The notes: a model not told the origin generated them from the letters alone. 18,175 bases of DNA from a bacterium (GCA_019750655.1 JAIEOG010000408.1:1-18175); one strand, 5' to 3'; numbered from the stretch's first letter, positions 7,504 to 14,134 are shown. Numbers and translations: made by a program.

Positions 7504-8523
7504 TTGGGAATACGTCGATTAAAGAGCTTTTTTTTAGGCCTCTTAGCGCTCTGGGGAGCACCTGCCCAGGCCTACTATGTTCTCGCCTTTGATATCTATG
7601 GTGAGACCCTCCTTTCCGCTATTGCTGTGTTCGCTGACCCCTTCGGTATCGGTTGGGAAGGCATGGAGGAACTTTCCGAGCTTCTGGCCGAGAGTTACCA
7701 CCCCAATTCGGGCACTTTCGTCGAGGCCTACCTCACAGCTCTCTATGGTTGGTACTTCCAGCAAATCGCAGCGCATCCAGAAATCTACGGGACTCGTATC
7801 CATGAGACGATTCAAGAGCTCATGCTGATGGAGCCGATATTCGACGGATTATCGTCGACATTGGTACTGACGGAATTCCGCCAGCTCAACCTTCCCTTAG
7901 CGAGCATTCGCGTGGCGCTCACCGATAAAAAGGGCTTTTTGCCTTTTCAGAACCACTGGAAGGGCAGGATCGAAAAGCCGATTCCCCCTCTGAAACTGCA
8001 CTCCGAATGGCACCATGCGCCCCTATTGCAGCATACCGACGTACGAGGGGAATATGTGCTAGGGCTGCCCTTTTCCAAATCGCTCGTATTCGGCCCCGTG
8101 GGTGCGAGAGCCGAGTTTAAGACGACATCCTTCAATCCTCTATCTAAGCGACAATACGATCCCGACTTGTACGCTGTCTCCCAGGAGCTTGGGCTTTTCT
8201 ACCGAGGCAGCGATGGCGCTGCGCTAACCGACTATTATTCTCAGGCCTATGGGCCCATCATGGCCCGGATCCACCGCATCGCTTCGTTCGAACACCTGAG
8301 CGCTGTGCAAGGTACGGAGAATCCGCCGATATCCATCCGATCCACTACCGCCTCGCAGTTTGAACAGGTTAATTCTGAGCGGTTGCGCACGCTTTTTCCG
8401 AATTACGGTTCACGCGGCCGTCGAAGAATGGTATTCAATCCCGCCCTCACGAGGCAGCTGCGTTCGCCCGGCTGTGCGGCGGGGATGGGCTTTCTAGCGT
8501 TTCCGGATGTGGAGAAGAAGTAG
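7504..8523 (+). CDS. Exported protein of unknown function (TTG start)
   Basis: A 339-aa protein I do not recognise. It begins with a clear signal peptide (MGIRRLKSFFLGLLALWG, then APAQA, cleavage before YYVLAF). The start is a TTG at 7504, because an in-frame stop lies at 7489-7491 and no ATG is available; AGGGGGG sits just before it as ribosome site. The mature protein is mixed alpha/beta and rich in aromatic residues. It contains LTEFRQLNLPLASIRVALTD followed by LPFQNHW, then ARAEFKTTSFNPL, an order that loosely resembles the gene at 1931-2974 and GNAT-type N-acyltransferases (inference, weak). It ends directly at the ATG of a TetR regulator (stop TAG then ATG, no gap), so the two form an operon and the regulator may control it. 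Confidence 0.75.
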   Translation: MGIRRLKSFFLGLLALWGAPAQAYYVLAFDIYGETLLSAIAVFADPFGIGWEGMEELSELLAESYHPNSGTFVEAYLTALYGWYFQQIAAHPEIYGTRIHETIQELMLMEPIFDGLSSTLVLTEFRQLNLPLASIRVALTDKKGFLPFQNHWKGRIEKPIPPLKLHSEWHHAPLLQHTDVRGEYVLGLPFSKSLVFGPVGARAEFKTTSFNPLSKRQYDPDLYAVSQELGLFYRGSDGAALTDYYSQAYGPIMARIHRIASFEHLSAVQGTENPPISIRSTTASQFEQVNSERLRTLFPNYGSRGRRRMVFNPALTRQLRSPGCAAGMGFLAFPDVEKK

Positions 8524-9159
8524 ATGAAAATGCCAGATGTTCCAAGCGCGCTTTACTACCAGATATTCAATCTCAAACCCGGCCGTGGCGAAGAACGCAA
8601 ACTCAAGATCGTCGAAGCAGCCATCGAGAGCTTGGCCACTGGCGGGCTCGAAAACACCACGTTTGATTCGATCGGCAAACGCCTCAAAATGCGCCGCACG
8701 CACGTGGCTTATTACTTCACGAACCGCGATGAATTGATCCAAGCCTGTATCCGCTACGTCGTGGCCGTTGGCCAGAGTGCGATCATCGAAGACGCTTCTC
8801 GGGCCGCGTCTTGGAAGCCCCGCTTGAAAGCCGTTGTGGAAGGCCCGTTTGATTGGCTCGGTGGCAATCCGAAATTTGCGGCCGTGATGGTCTTGTTTTA
8901 CAGCCTTTGCTCCTATTCGAAAAACTACCGCGAGCTGCAAAACAATATCCGCAGCATGGGCGAACAACGCCTAGCTAGCTGCTTAGCCGGCACTTCACTC
9001 TCCGAATCCCAAGCACGCGACCTCGCGCGCCAAATGCAGATGCTGATGACGGGCGCGTTTGTGCTTTCGTTCTGCTCTGACTACCCAGTACCCGTCGCGA
9101 AACTCAAAACGCAGATTTCCAAAACCTGCATAGACTGGGTCGAAAAAGCGATCGCCTAA
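8524..9159 (+). CDS. TetR/AcrR-family transcriptional regulator
   Basis: A 211-aa protein with the N-terminal TetR DNA-binding domain. KLKIVEAAIESLATGGLENT (26-45) is helix 1, and TTFDSIGKRLKMRRTHVAYY (45-64) is the helix-turn-helix, ending in YYFTNRDELIQA where the family has Y.YF..K..L. The remaining 140 residues are the variable helical ligand-binding and dimer domain; the ligand is unknown. About 20 residues precede helix 1, within the normal range. The ATG follows the TAG of the exported-protein gene without a gap, implying translational coupling, and the likely target is the 72-bp divergent interval at 7432-7503. Its 3' end overlaps the convergent gene on the minus strand by 4 nt, so no terminator can lie between them. 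Confidence 0.92.
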   Translation: MKMPDVPSALYYQIFNLKPGRGEERKLKIVEAAIESLATGGLENTTFDSIGKRLKMRRTHVAYYFTNRDELIQACIRYVVAVGQSAIIEDASRAASWKPRLKAVVEGPFDWLGGNPKFAAVMVLFYSLCSYSKNYRELQNNIRSMGEQRLASCLAGTSLSESQARDLARQMQMLMTGAFVLSFCSDYPVPVAKLKTQISKTCIDWVEKAIA

Positions 9160-10265
9160 CGGGCGCCGATGCTCACGCGCACTAAAGCGCCTGGGCAGCT
9201 TTCACTTTGGAATTCTTCTGGCACCGTTCGCAATCGGCCCATGCGGCGGAACTCTTGCACGATGGTCTGGCAGCCGAGTGCCGCAAACGCGGCGCCCTCG
9301 ATAGCGGCACACACCGGCATTTCCAAAACGCGCTCCGTGACTAAAGCAAAGGCCCGCACTACTGGAACTACGCCGTTAAAAAACCGGCGCATGACGCGGA
9401 AACGTTGCCGTTCAAGCGTCTCGGCCAGCTCTTTATCTCCGACTTTCAGCGCTTTTTGTCGACGGAGCTCCAGGCTCGCGCCAAAGCGATCCACGGCGGA
9501 TTTCGCGAGCCCCACCAGGCCCGACATCCGCAGGATCTTAGAGTAAGGCAACCCTCCCTCTGACGGAATGGTTGCTGCGACGGCACTATTGATCGCGAGT
9601 TCCTCGGCGATATTCACGAGCAGCAGGAAGTAAGGATTTACCTCGGTCCCAATCTGATCCCCCCGGCGTGTGGCGATATGGCCCGCGCCTTTGAAGCGGA
9701 GAGTCTCGCTGATGTTCGCAAAGGTTTGGTAGAAGTAGGTCGAGAGAACCACCGCAGGTGCGAGCGTGAAGTTCCGCGCAAGAGTGAGCCCCGTCAGCAT
9801 CACGAAATTGTGGATGGCGAGTGTCTCGAGAAAAATCCCGCGCTCTTGCTCCGAGAAGCGGCGTAAAGGTTTGAGTGGTTCCACGCGGTAACTGCCTACA
9901 CCAGCCGGAATACCCAGCGCCTCAGCGATTCTCTGGAGAATGCCCGCTTTGCGAGGCGCTTCGAAATCGCGGAGTTCGTAGTAGACGCCTTCGTCGCCCG
10001 CATCTTCGAGGGCTTGGACATAATCCGCCTCGTTCACGAGTCGGCCCGTGACCTCCACACCCGCAGAAGCTAACCCCACCATCACCCGTTGCAAACTATC
10101 GGGAACCGCCCCACGCTTTCCTGGGTGAAAAAGAATCTCCACTTGAGTGCCCTCGGCGACACCACCGGAAAGGGTCTGTTCTAGAAACTTATCAGCGGAC
10201 AGCTGCTCCGGCTTGGCCTGGAGTGCTCCGCACGCCACTAGGGTGGCTAAAAGCAAAACACGCAT
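9156..10265 (-). CDS. Exported or membrane-associated protein of unknown function
   Basis: A 369-aa protein not recognised. The N-terminus MRVLLLATLVACGALQA is an export signal. It could be cut after LQA, or Cys12 in LVAC could be a lipobox cysteine, though the stretch before it is short. Residues about 25-95 are a soluble alpha/beta part (VEILFHPGKRG). Residues 145-190 contain long hydrophobic helices (NFVMLTGLTLARNFTLAP, VVLSTYFYQTFANIS), and further apolar helices follow around PYFLLLVNIAEELAINSAVA and PVVRAFALVTERV, so the protein may be membrane-embedded. A GAGG lies 9 nt before the ATG, supporting the start. It is divergent from tadA and convergent with the TetR gene, overlapping it by 4 nt. 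No function can be proposed. Confidence 0.75.
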   Translation of the reverse strand: MRVLLLATLVACGALQAKPEQLSADKFLEQTLSGGVAEGTQVEILFHPGKRGAVPDSLQRVMVGLASAGVEVTGRLVNEADYVQALEDAGDEGVYYELRDFEAPRKAGILQRIAEALGIPAGVGSYRVEPLKPLRRFSEQERGIFLETLAIHNFVMLTGLTLARNFTLAPAVVLSTYFYQTFANISETLRFKGAGHIATRRGDQIGTEVNPYFLLLVNIAEELAINSAVAATIPSEGGLPYSKILRMSGLVGLAKSAVDRFGASLELRRQKALKVGDKELAETLERQRFRVMRRFFNGVVPVVRAFALVTERVLEMPVCAAIEGAAFAALGCQTIVQEFRRMGRLRTVPEEFQSESCPGALVRVSIGAR

Positions 10266-10320
10266 CGAAAAAAACCTCAGAATTTGAAAGAGAAAAAAGG
10301 GACGAGATTATTAGGCGCGA

Positions 10321-10344
10321 CGCCAACGCCAAGCGCGGTTGGCG
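10321..10344. repeat. Short inverted repeat in the divergent interval upstream of tadA
   Basis: CGCCAAC (10321-10327) and GTTGGCG (10338-10344) form a 7-bp inverted repeat. A second CGCCAA inside offers an alternative 6-bp stem with the same right arm. A perfect 10-bp palindrome CAGTGCACTG follows at 10408-10417, about 35 nt before the tadA start. Either could be an operator or leader structure; nothing else in the 186-bp interval is recognisable. Confidence 0.3.
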
Positions 10345-10451
10345 GAGAGGCTGGAAGACAGGCTGGAGGTGTTTTTAAGAACGACCATGTTCTTTTCGTA
10401 GCGAGTGCAGTGCACTGTGGCAAGCAGAACTTGCCCGTTCTTGGGGAAAAT

Positions 10452-10961
10452 ATGATATCGGCAGCCATGCCCTCTGATTTCTCAACCGAGCCCATGCATG
10501 AAGCACTCGCGCTGGCACGCCAAGCGGCCGAGCGGCAGGAAGTGCCGGTAGGGGCGCTCCTGGTTTGTGGGGGGCAGGTTATCGGTTCGGCATCCAACCG
10601 CCGCGAAGAAACGGGCCGCGCTACCGCACATGCGGAGATCCTGGCATTGGAAGATTACTCGCAGCGCACCGGCCAATGGCGCGTGCCGCCTGGGACATCC
10701 CTGTGGGTGACAGTCGAGCCTTGCTTGATGTGTACGGGGGCTTTGATCTGGGCGCGCGTTTCCGAAATCCACTACGGCTGCCCCGATCCGAAACAAGCGG
10801 GGTTGCGGACTTTGCTGCCGTTAATTCAAGGCGGGGCCATGGACCATAAGTTTGATAAAGTCTCGGGCGGTATCGAAGAGCAAGCGTGTGCGGAATTAAT
10901 GAAAGCTTTCTTCCAACGCCGCCGCGCTGAAAACAAATCCACGCCTTCAATCAACGCTTAA
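10452..10961 (+). CDS. tadA: tRNA-specific adenosine deaminase
   Basis: A 169-aa zinc-dependent deaminase. The catalytic HAE motif is at 60-62 in TAHAEILAL (58-66), with Glu62 as the proton shuttle. The zinc cysteines are Cys91 and Cys94 in EPCLMCTGALIWARV, and the C-terminal helix FFQRRRAENK is the tRNA-contacting tail typical of TadA. The enzyme converts A34 to inosine in tRNA-Arg(ACG), which lets one tRNA read CGU, CGC and CGA; bacteria normally have a single essential copy. The open frame extends upstream to 10284, but that stretch does not resemble the family. ATG 10452 is preceded by GGGG at a suitable distance; ATG 10467 is the alternative. Length matches the family. Confidence 0.93.
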   Translation: MISAAMPSDFSTEPMHEALALARQAAERQEVPVGALLVCGGQVIGSASNRREETGRATAHAEILALEDYSQRTGQWRVPPGTSLWVTVEPCLMCTGALIWARVSEIHYGCPDPKQAGLRTLLPLIQGGAMDHKFDKVSGGIEEQACAELMKAFFQRRRAENKSTPSINA

Positions 10962-11001
10962 TCTGAAACGCAGCTTTACTATCAACCCCGATTAACGGGT
11001 T

Positions 11002-12660
11002 CTAGATTTGGCCTTTGAGAACGGCTTGTTCCATTTCCCGGTAGAGCCGTGCGCGCTGCTGCTTCTCGGCCAAGCCTTGGCAGATACCAACCCATTTGAG
11101 GCGCTCTGCGGAGCAGAGCTCTTTGCCCGTCCAGCCTTGGTAGTCTTTTACCAAGAAGCTGATGTCTTTCGACGGAGCACGCGTTGCGATCTGCTCTGGG
11201 AGAGTCGCTAGGCGCGCAGGGCTCGGGCTTGAGAAATCATCGAGGATATCGCTGCCTGTCGCTTCACTGAGTTCGGAGCCGACGCTTCCCCCACCGACGC
11301 CACCGTAGCCGCCATCTTTTGCGATGGAATAGCCACTTCCAGAGTTGGGGCCTGGAAGGGTGCTATAGCCCGCAGTTTCAGAACCGACGGCAGAAAACAC
11401 AGCGTCGGATAGGCCGGCTTTGCTGCCGCCGCCTAAGCCACCGCCCATGCCTCCCATCATTCCGCCCATCATCCCACCCATCATGCCGCCATAACCACCG
11501 AAGCCGCCCATTCCAGCTCCACCCATGGGGCCACCGGCACCACCGGGCGCTCCCGGGCCTGCTGCGATATTAGGCAATGCTTCTTTAGGGCCGAGATCTG
11601 GGCCGGCAGCCGCCGCTGCGGAATCCAACGCGCTGGGCTTTGTAGGATCGGGCGTTTCTTCGCTCTCCTCTTTTGCAGGCGGAGGCGGTTCCTCATCTAC
11701 GGCCTTGGATTCCTTCGGACGGAATTCATCGCGGTTGTCTTTGTTGTCCGTGCTGGGCTTCGGCGTCGGAGGTGCTGGAACCGGGGTGCTGTCGCTCTTC
11801 TTGGGCTCCGGGCGATGGATGTCTTTGTCGTCGTCGTCCTTTTTATTGGGCTTTGCGGTATTCGTCGGTGGAGGTGTCCCACCATTGTTGTTTTGGCCAA
11901 GACCCGGCGGAGGGAACCCATTCTGGTTGTTCCCGCGGTTCTTATCGTCGCCTTCTTTGCCGCGGAGCAAGCCGCGCAGCTGGGCGAGCATTCCGAGCTG
12001 ATTCAGATCGGAAGCGGAATCTTTTTCTTTGCCCGACTTCGAAGCGTCTTTGATCTCGGAGCTGAGCTTAGTCAGCATGTCTTGAACGGCTTCCGGAGAA
12101 AGTTCTTTTTTGGAATCGGCAGGTGCTTTTTCGCCGCGTTCTTTCAGAAGCTCGTCTTTGCTCTTCGAAGCTTCTTTGGAGACGACTTCTTTTTCTTTAG
12201 CGGGCTTGGTTTCTTTAGTGGCGTTTTTAGAGGAATCCATCACGCGCGAGATGGCTTCGCCCAGTTCTTTACCTTGCTGGCCAGAAGCACCCGAAAAATT
12301 GTCCTTATAAAGCTGTTTGAGGTCTTCGATCTGGCCTTCAGAGAAAAAACGTTTGTCGGCGCTGCTTAGAATCTGATCGAAACGTTTTTGATCCACGTCC
12401 GGCGTCATCCGGAAACTTCTTTGCAGATATTGCATTGCGGGCACCGAGAGCCCGGCTTCGCGGAAACCATCCAGGAGTATTTCCCCACGCGTCGGGCCTT
12501 CGGAAGAAGCACTCGTGCTTTCCGAGGAATCCGAGGAGGGCTTTTGCGCACGGTGATCCGGCGGCGGAGCGACTCCGCCCAATGCCATGGATCCCACCAC
12601 CCAGAATAGTCCCAAAAGACGCATTCCCGAGCGGGCTAAGTTGTTAGTCCCGAGCCTCAT
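11002..12660 (-). CDS. Large exported low-complexity protein with Gly/Met-rich segment
   Basis: About 552 aa, not recognised. Hydrophobic residues about 14-30 (RLLGLFWVVGSMALGGV) form a signal peptide. Then come a Ser-rich linker, a small helical domain (57-125, ILLDGFREAGLSVPAMQYLQ onward), a Lys/Glu-rich charged stretch (145-240), and Pro/Asn/Asp-rich disordered sequence (245-345). A Gly-rich segment at 367-413 contains three GGMM units, and a C-terminal helical part holds two cysteines (Cys516 and Cys527). The design suggests a flexible surface or periplasmic protein; no enzyme motif is present. The start is uncertain: ATG 12660 has GGAGG only 1 nt away, and ATG 12624 is possible. A weak GC-rich inverted repeat lies in the 40-nt convergent gap to tadA. 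Confidence 0.75.
   Translation of the reverse strand: MRLGTNNLARSGMRLLGLFWVVGSMALGGVAPPPDHRAQKPSSDSSESTSASSEGPTRGEILLDGFREAGLSVPAMQYLQRSFRMTPDVDQKRFDQILSSADKRFFSEGQIEDLKQLYKDNFSGASGQQGKELGEAISRVMDSSKNATKETKPAKEKEVVSKEASKSKDELLKERGEKAPADSKKELSPEAVQDMLTKLSSEIKDASKSGKEKDSASDLNQLGMLAQLRGLLRGKEGDDKNRGNNQNGFPPPGLGQNNNGGTPPPTNTAKPNKKDDDDKDIHRPEPKKSDSTPVPAPPTPKPSTDNKDNRDEFRPKESKAVDEEPPPPAKEESEETPDPTKPSALDSAAAAAGPDLGPKEALPNIAAGPGAPGGAGGPMGGAGMGGFGGYGGMMGGMMGGMMGGMGGGLGGGSKAGLSDAVFSAVGSETAGYSTLPGPNSGSGYSIAKDGGYGGVGGGSVGSELSEATGSDILDDFSSPSPARLATLPEQIATRAPSKDISFLVKDYQGWTGKELCSAERLKWVGICQGLAEKQQRARLYREMEQAVLKGQI
11453..11488 (-). repeat. Three tandem 12-bp units encoding Gly-Gly-Met-Met
   Basis: On the plus strand CCCATCATTCCG, CCCATCATCCCA and CCCATCATGCCG follow each other directly, differing only in the last four bases of the unit. 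Each unit encodes four residues in frame, so gain or loss of a unit would change length without breaking the protein. Seen directly. Confidence 0.9.
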
Positions 12661-12800
12661 GCCTCCTTTAAAGGTGCAATTTAAGTACCTTTTTCGAGGC
12701 TGTGTTCCCCACGGATACAGTGCGTGGCGTGGAAACAGGGTGTCCAAGAGGTAGCGCGTTTACTACCCCGTCGATGCGCACGGGCAGAATACAGGCGTTG

Positions 12801-13169
12801 TTAGGATCGGTTCTCGGCGATAGCGGCCTTAATTAGCGCTTTAAGGGCTTTTTCATTCACTTTATCGCCCTCATTGAAATCAATCGCGCGCCGGACGTTA
12901 CCTTCGAGACTGGAGTTAAAAAGCCCGGCGGGATCTTTGAGCGCTGCGCCTTTTGGGAACGTGAGTTTCACTCGAGTTTTATAAACTTCGCCCGTGCAGA
13001 GAATTCCATCGCACGACCACACGGGGACACTCCATTTCCACTCTTCGAGGATCTCGGAGCTCGTGCTGCGGATGATTTTGCGCAGACGGCTTAAGAGTTT
13101 GCCGCGCCAGTCGGTGAGGGTTTTGATCCGGGCGTCGATAAGCTTAGAGGGGCTTTTAAGTTCTGCCAT
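12801..13169 (-). CDS. DUF1801 domain protein
   Basis: A 122-aa cytoplasmic protein. EILEEWKWSVPVW, then GILCTGEVYKTRVKLTFPKG, AALKDPAGLFNSSLEGNVRR and AIDFNEGD follow the conserved pattern of DUF1801 (YdhG/YjhX-like fold). In that family the W...P.W, K..vKL.F.kGa and GnvrRAI segments are diagnostic. The biochemical role of this family is unknown. I place the start at ATG 13169 because homologues lack longer N-termini; an in-frame ATG at 13193 would overlap the start of the divergent gene. No ribosome site is seen at a normal distance from 13169, but a TATACT lies 6 nt upstream, which would fit a leaderless transcript. Confidence 0.85.
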   Translation of the reverse strand: MAELKSPSKLIDARIKTLTDWRGKLLSRLRKIIRSTSSEILEEWKWSVPVWSCDGILCTGEVYKTRVKLTFPKGAALKDPAGLFNSSLEGNVRRAIDFNEGDKVNEKALKALIKAAIAENRS

Positions 13170-13175
13170 GGAGTT

Positions 13176-13183
13176 AGTATACT
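13176..13183. promoter_or_regulatory. Palindromic -10-like AGTATACT between two divergent starts
   Basis: AGTATACT is a perfect palindrome, so a TATACT (5/6 match to the -10 consensus) is presented on both strands. It lies 6 nt before the minus-strand ATG at 13169 and 8 nt before the plus-strand ATG at 13192. Neither strand has a good -35. If used, both messages would start at or near their start codons. Sequence seen; use inferred. Confidence 0.35.
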
Positions 13184-13191
13184 TGCCCTCC

Positions 13192-13617
13192 ATGGACAGA
13201 CGAACCCTCTTTCTTATTCTCTGTATCGGCGCGCTCGATATTCTAATGCTCACGTTCGGGCCGCACCCGACGCTCGACACGAAGCTTTATTACACGGGCG
13301 ATGAAGCTAGAGCTCTGTTAGGTGGCTTCGATGCTTCTCAAACCCACGCCTATTTCCTTAACGAGCTTTTCGATCTTCTGCTGATCGCTTCTTATTCGGC
13401 GTTGTTTTATCGGCTGAAAGTCTTTGTGCCGTTTCTTCCGGGCGCTTTCGATCTCGTTGAGACTTCTTACATTCTTTACGCGCTTAAAACTCCGGGGGCG
13501 CATGGGTTTTTGGATTACCTAGGTGTGGTGACTTTTTTGAAGTGGGTGAGTGGTGGGGTTTTGGTGGTGAGTTGGCTCAGACGGAAAGTGCGGAAAGCGG
13601 GGGCAGGTCCGCGCTAG
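13192..13617 (+). CDS. Small membrane protein, four predicted transmembrane helices
   Basis: A 141-aa protein with hydrophobic stretches at about 6-23 (LFLILCIGALDILMLTF), 55-73 (LNELFDLLLIASYSALFY), 77-97 (FVPFLPGAFDLVETSYILYA) and 107-129 (LDYLGVVTFLKWVSGGVLVV), ending in a basic tail (RRKVRKAG) that should be cytoplasmic. I do not recognise a family. The ATG at 13192 is 22 bp from the divergent DUF1801 start. The frame stays open upstream to 12994, but that part is antisense to the DUF1801 gene and not credible; ATG 13168 is a possible slightly longer start. No ribosome site is evident. The region 3' of the gene carries no protein but is very rich in inverted repeats. Confidence 0.65.
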   Translation: MDRRTLFLILCIGALDILMLTFGPHPTLDTKLYYTGDEARALLGGFDASQTHAYFLNELFDLLLIASYSALFYRLKVFVPFLPGAFDLVETSYILYALKTPGAHGFLDYLGVVTFLKWVSGGVLVVSWLRRKVRKAGAGPR

Positions 13618-13627
13618 ATTCAACGGG

Positions 13628-13746
13628 AGTGGGATTGTCCTACGCGCCCCGCCGGGGCGCTGCAGACCGCCGGGGAAAACCCCGCTTCCCTGATTGATAG
13701 TGTCTCCGAACTGGGTGCGCGCGGGGCTTTCCCTTCGAATCCCACT
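13628..13746. repeat. Inverted repeat enclosing two GC-rich hairpins (gene-free region)
   Basis: AGTGGGATT (13628-13636) and AATCCCACT (13738-13746) are perfect 9-bp arms about 100 nt apart. Between them lie GCGCCCC-GCC-GGGGCGC (13644-13660), a 7-bp hairpin, and CGGGG-AAAA-CCCCG (13671-13684), a 5-bp hairpin. No T-run follows either, so they do not look like intrinsic terminators. The right arm is part of TTCGAATCCCACT (13734-13746), identical over 13 nt to the T-loop and 3' T-stem region of the nearby tRNA-Ser, but no tRNA can be folded here. Might be a structured RNA or an old duplication. Confidence 0.6.
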
Positions 13747-13752
13747 GTGGTC

Positions 13753-13770
13753 GAAACGCTCTCGCGTTTC
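13753..13770. repeat. Perfect 7-bp hairpin GAAACGC/GCGTTTC
   Basis: GAAACGC (13753-13759), loop TCTC, GCGTTTC (13764-13770), followed on the plus strand by ACATTTAG. It could act as a weak terminator for the membrane-protein gene ending at 13617, though it lies about 135 nt beyond the stop and the T-tract is poor. Confidence 0.4.
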
Positions 13771-13828
13771 ACATTTAGACTCTCCGCCCCTTTGCTATGA
13801 AGGAACGAGCCACCAACCTGCAAATGGC

Positions 13829-13980
13829 CCAACCAAATAGAGAACGGAAAGCGCACGGGTGGCAGCGGAACCTATGGGTGCGCGAGTTCGCGCGCCCATA
13901 GGTGCAGCTGACCCGTCTTCGCCCTTCGGGCTACGCCGGGCAAGCAGGCCCCGCGCGCTTTCCGTTCTCTATTTGGTTGG
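13829..13980. repeat. 152-bp palindromic element with 26-bp perfect inverted ends and nested hairpins
   Basis: The left arm 13829-13854 (starting CCAACCAAATAGAGAACG) is the exact reverse complement of the right arm 13955-13980. Inside, 13870-13884 and 13889-13903 form a 15-bp stem with one T/G wobble around the loop AGTT. Flanking CAGC/GCTG (13863-13866 and 13907-13910) and ACGGGT/ACCCGT (13855-13860 and 13911-13916) extend this inner stem. A GCCC-TTC-GGGC hairpin (13921-13931, UUCG type) and GGGC/GCCC (13938-13941 and 13948-13951) follow. No target-site duplication, open frame or transposase is seen. The element lies 18 nt beyond the CCA end of tRNA-Ser, so transcription from that gene would enter it. 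Candidate structured RNA, processing/termination module or MITE-like repeat. Confidence 0.85.
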
Positions 13981-13998
13981 TTCTTTAGTGTCTGTTGG

Positions 13999-14088
13999 TG
14001 GCGGAGAGAGTGGGATTCGAACCCACGAGGGCTGTTACACCCTACACGCGTTCCAGGCGTGCGCCTTCAACCACTCGGCCATCTCTCC
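13999..14088 (-). tRNA. tRNA-Ser (anticodon GGA), CCA end encoded
   Basis: A class II tRNA of 90 nt including CCA. Acceptor GGAGAGA (14088-14082) pairs with TCTCTCC (14009-14003), with discriminator G at 14002 and an encoded CCA at 14001-13999. The anticodon stem CACGC/GCGTG holds the loop CTGGAAC, giving anticodon GGA (14054-14052), which reads UCC and UCU. A long variable arm (AGGG...CCCT) is typical of tRNA-Ser. The T arm GTGGG-TTCGAAT-CCCAC is canonical. The 3' flank leads into the palindromic element at 13829-13980. Confidence 0.97.
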
Positions 14089-14105
14089 CTGGGAAACGAG
14101 CAAAA

Positions 14106-14134
14106 GTGGTAACACACAGCTTCTCAAAGCTCAA
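14106..14134 (-). promoter_or_regulatory. Weak candidate promoter for tRNA-Ser
   Basis: On the minus strand TTGAGC (14134-14129) is followed after 17 nt by TACCAC (14111-14106). The -10 is poor (3/6), but the position would give a leader of roughly 10 nt before the tRNA 5' end at 14088. Low certainty. Confidence 0.3.

Noticed and set aside
8494..8967. Minus-strand open frame of 157 codons opposite the TetR gene
   Set aside because: The plus strand encodes a clear TetR helix-turn-helix; the antisense frame has no support.
10284..10451. N-terminal extension of tadA by 56 codons
   Set aside because: The extension (TTG start, GATPTPSAVGGEAGRQAGG) resembles no TadA, and ATG 10452 has a suitable ribosome site.
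10962..11001. Convergent terminator between tadA and the Gly/Met-rich protein
   Set aside because: The imperfect repeat AACCCCG/CGGGTT has a bulge and no T-run on either strand, too weak to list.
11815..12369. Plus-strand open frame of 184 codons rich in Phe and Arg
   Set aside because: It is the complement of the Lys/Glu-rich stretch of the exported disordered protein; it has no domain or start signal.
13734..13750. Possible second tRNA 3' end (TTCGAATCCCACT)
   Set aside because: No 5' T-stem partner, acceptor or anticodon arm can be paired on either strand, so it is not a tRNA gene; kept only as a repeat observation.
13620..13856. Minus-strand open frame of 78 codons in the gene-free region
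   Set aside because: It lies entirely on the inverted-repeat cluster, has no ribosome site or recognisable domain, and part of it is again tRNA-like sequence in the antisense sense.
13829..13980. Calling the palindromic element an insertion sequence
   Set aside because: No transposase frame and no flanking target duplication are visible; a MITE is possible but cannot be shown from one copy.
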